In this document: piece after piece, positions 62,814 through 64,000 of the stretch
How positions within the stretch are numbered: the stretch's first letter is position 1
Layout: each line of letters begins with the position of its first letter
Assembly (NCBI GenBank): GCA_022661535.1
Contig: JAKULF010000008.1
Span: 3,410,001-3,474,000, forward strand
DNA length: 64,000 bases
Direction of reading: 5' to 3'
From: Eutypa lata
Lineage: Eukaryota; Ascomycota; Sordariomycetes; Xylariales; Diatrypaceae
Position numbers and translations under genes: made by a program
Notes under the pieces: model-generated
The model's database searches: none
Seen by the model: the letters and a program-made list of their open reading frames with translations, nothing else
What the model was told of the DNA's origin: nothing

Positions 62814-64000
62814 ATGTCAAGAACAGAACCCACAGCCATCGCACATCATGAAGAAAAAGACCAAATGGGAGAGCGCCTTCCAATTGAGCTTCAGCAAGCA
62901 CCTGCAACCCTCGAGGGCGGCGAAGGAGGAAGGGGCTTCTCCCTAGTCGAAGAAGAACCCTTCTCAGTCTTCATGGAATGGCAGAAACGCTGGATAAGCT
63001 TTGCTGCATCTTTCGGGGCTCTGTTCTCGACTCTCAGCAGCTACATCTACTTACCCGCGCTAGTGCCCATGGCCAGGGACCTGGGTGTGACGTTGACTTT
63101 GTTGAACCTCACGGTGACTTCCTACCTCATCGTCTCTGGGCTCGCGCCTGCCTTCATGGGCGATATGGCGGATCAGAGCGGAAGGAGGCCGGTCTATATC
63201 TTGATGTTCACCCTCATGGTCGGCGCAAACATTGGCATGGCGCTTCAGAATTCGTATCCGGTACTGCTGGTCTTACGTATGCTGCAGAGTGCTGGTGCAT
63301 CCGGTAGGAAGATTTCGAGAAGGGTGGTTAAGCTACATGGACTGATATCTTTCCTAGGTACTTACGGGGCAGCATACGGAGTCGTTGCTGATATTGCCGA
63401 AGTAGCGGAACGGGGATCCTATGTTGGAACGTTAATCTTTTTGTATGTCTCTTGGATAATAACGAATCGTTCTTGAAGCTAACTTAATGAAGTACTACTA
63501 CGGCACCTATGTTCGGACCTGTGCTAGGGGGGATATTCACAGAAAAGCTTAGCTGGAGATGGATCTTTGTAAGTGATACTCCATCTTATCCAGCCCTATT
63601 CTATCATTTATTGACACCAAAATTTTCAGTATTTCCTCGTAATACTCTCCGGAACTCACTTCATCCTCCTCCTGCTATTCCTCCCGGAAACACAGAGAAA
63701 GCGAGTGGGCAATGGGAGCAAGCCGGTTACCGGGATATACCGGAGTCTTTTTTCGCTCTTTGTCAAAAGGCACCACAAGCAAACATCTAAAGAAGACGCG
63801 AGCGTTCTTAGCTCAGCCCAACGCCATCATTTTCCCAACCCCTATCATGCCTTCCAATTTTGTTCCATAAGGGATCGATATCGGTCATCCTTGTGGGGTC
63901 TATTACTTATACTGTCAAAATGACCCTTCAAACCTCTTTGGCTGCCCAGTGCATCGATATCTATAGTTTAGATTATCTACAAGCTGGCTTGATTTATCTT
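62814..64000 (+). CDS. MFS transporter, DHA1 type (partial)
   Basis: This plasma-membrane drug:H+ antiporter is incomplete because the window ends inside it. The start is MSRTEPTAIAHHEEKDQ. TM1 begins KRWISFAASFGALFSTLSSY, and the conserved loop DMADQSGRRPVYI follows. Introns at about 63303-63358 and 63441-63505 lead to FGPVLGGIFTEKLSWRWIF. A third intron, about 63568-63629, leads to YFLVILSGTHFILLLLFLPE and TQRKRVGNGSKPVTGIYRSL. In the last 160 bp the frame must shift by one base at the CCCC 63839-63842 to continue as SCLPILFHKGSISVILVGSI and TYTVKMTLQTSLAAQCIDIY, ordinary TM7-8 of this family. DHA1 members export toxins and secondary metabolites. Lying beside a P450 and a kinase-like gene, it may export a product of a small locus. 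Confidence 0.85.

Overview
This window is nuclear DNA from a filamentous ascomycete (Pezizomycotina, most likely a sordariomycete-like mould). The genes are monocistronic, lie on both strands, and carry short introns of about 45-110 bp with GTAAGT/GTGAGT donors, CTAAC-like branch sites and YAG acceptors. The gene content is fungal: RasGAP of the Ira/neurofibromin type, Uso1, Rat1, PRMT3, an MscS channel with an EF-hand, a modin-like protein, DUF7708, and Dal5-type and DHA1-type transporters. There is no sign of bacterial operons, ribosome binding sites or CRISPR.

Layout. The left part (1-28 kb) is accessory and gene-sparse. It holds an NAD-dependent reductase (380-1395, -), a large AAA ATPase (2592-6567, -), a DUF7708/coiled-coil protein (7622-9906, +), a cysteine-rich CXC/zinc-ribbon protein (10305-11464, +), a Dal5-type permease (11852-14065, -), a pyridoxal-reductase-like aldo/keto reductase (14811-16037, -), a histidine phosphatase (16722-17672, -), a modin-like membrane protein (19368-21402, +), two decayed genes (21780-22520, -, and 23240-23983, +) and an F-box/ankyrin protein (25321-26894, +). 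The central and right part (29-55 kb) is core genome: MscS channel (29381-32164, +), PRMT3 (32960-35571, -), USO1 (36049-39230, -), RAT1 (40386-43527, +) and the RasGAP gene (46481-55162, +). The right end is accessory again: an unidentified coding fragment (55526-55957, -), a cytochrome P450 (57272-59091, +), a degenerate C2H2 protein (about 59345-60699, +), a fructosamine-kinase-like gene (61222-62433, +) and a DHA1 MFS transporter that runs off the right edge (62814-64000, +).

How the genes relate. The core genes serve general cell functions: calcium and osmotic sensing, ribosomal protein methylation, ER-Golgi vesicle tethering, nuclear 5'-3' RNA decay and Ras/cAMP control. They do not form a pathway. 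The P450, fructosamine-kinase-like gene and exporter at the right edge could belong to a small catabolic or secondary-metabolite locus, but no backbone synthase is visible.

The most striking feature is technical. In most multi-exon genes, including ones expected to be essential (RAT1, USO1), the reading frame is broken by about one missing base, and usually the break falls in or beside a short homopolymer. More than 25 such sites are listed below. I read them mainly as uncorrected homopolymer deletions in the assembly, so most broken frames here should not be called pseudogenes without read support. By contrast, the decayed frame at 21780-22520 has several in-frame stops that look like C-to-T mutations, and is probably real decay.
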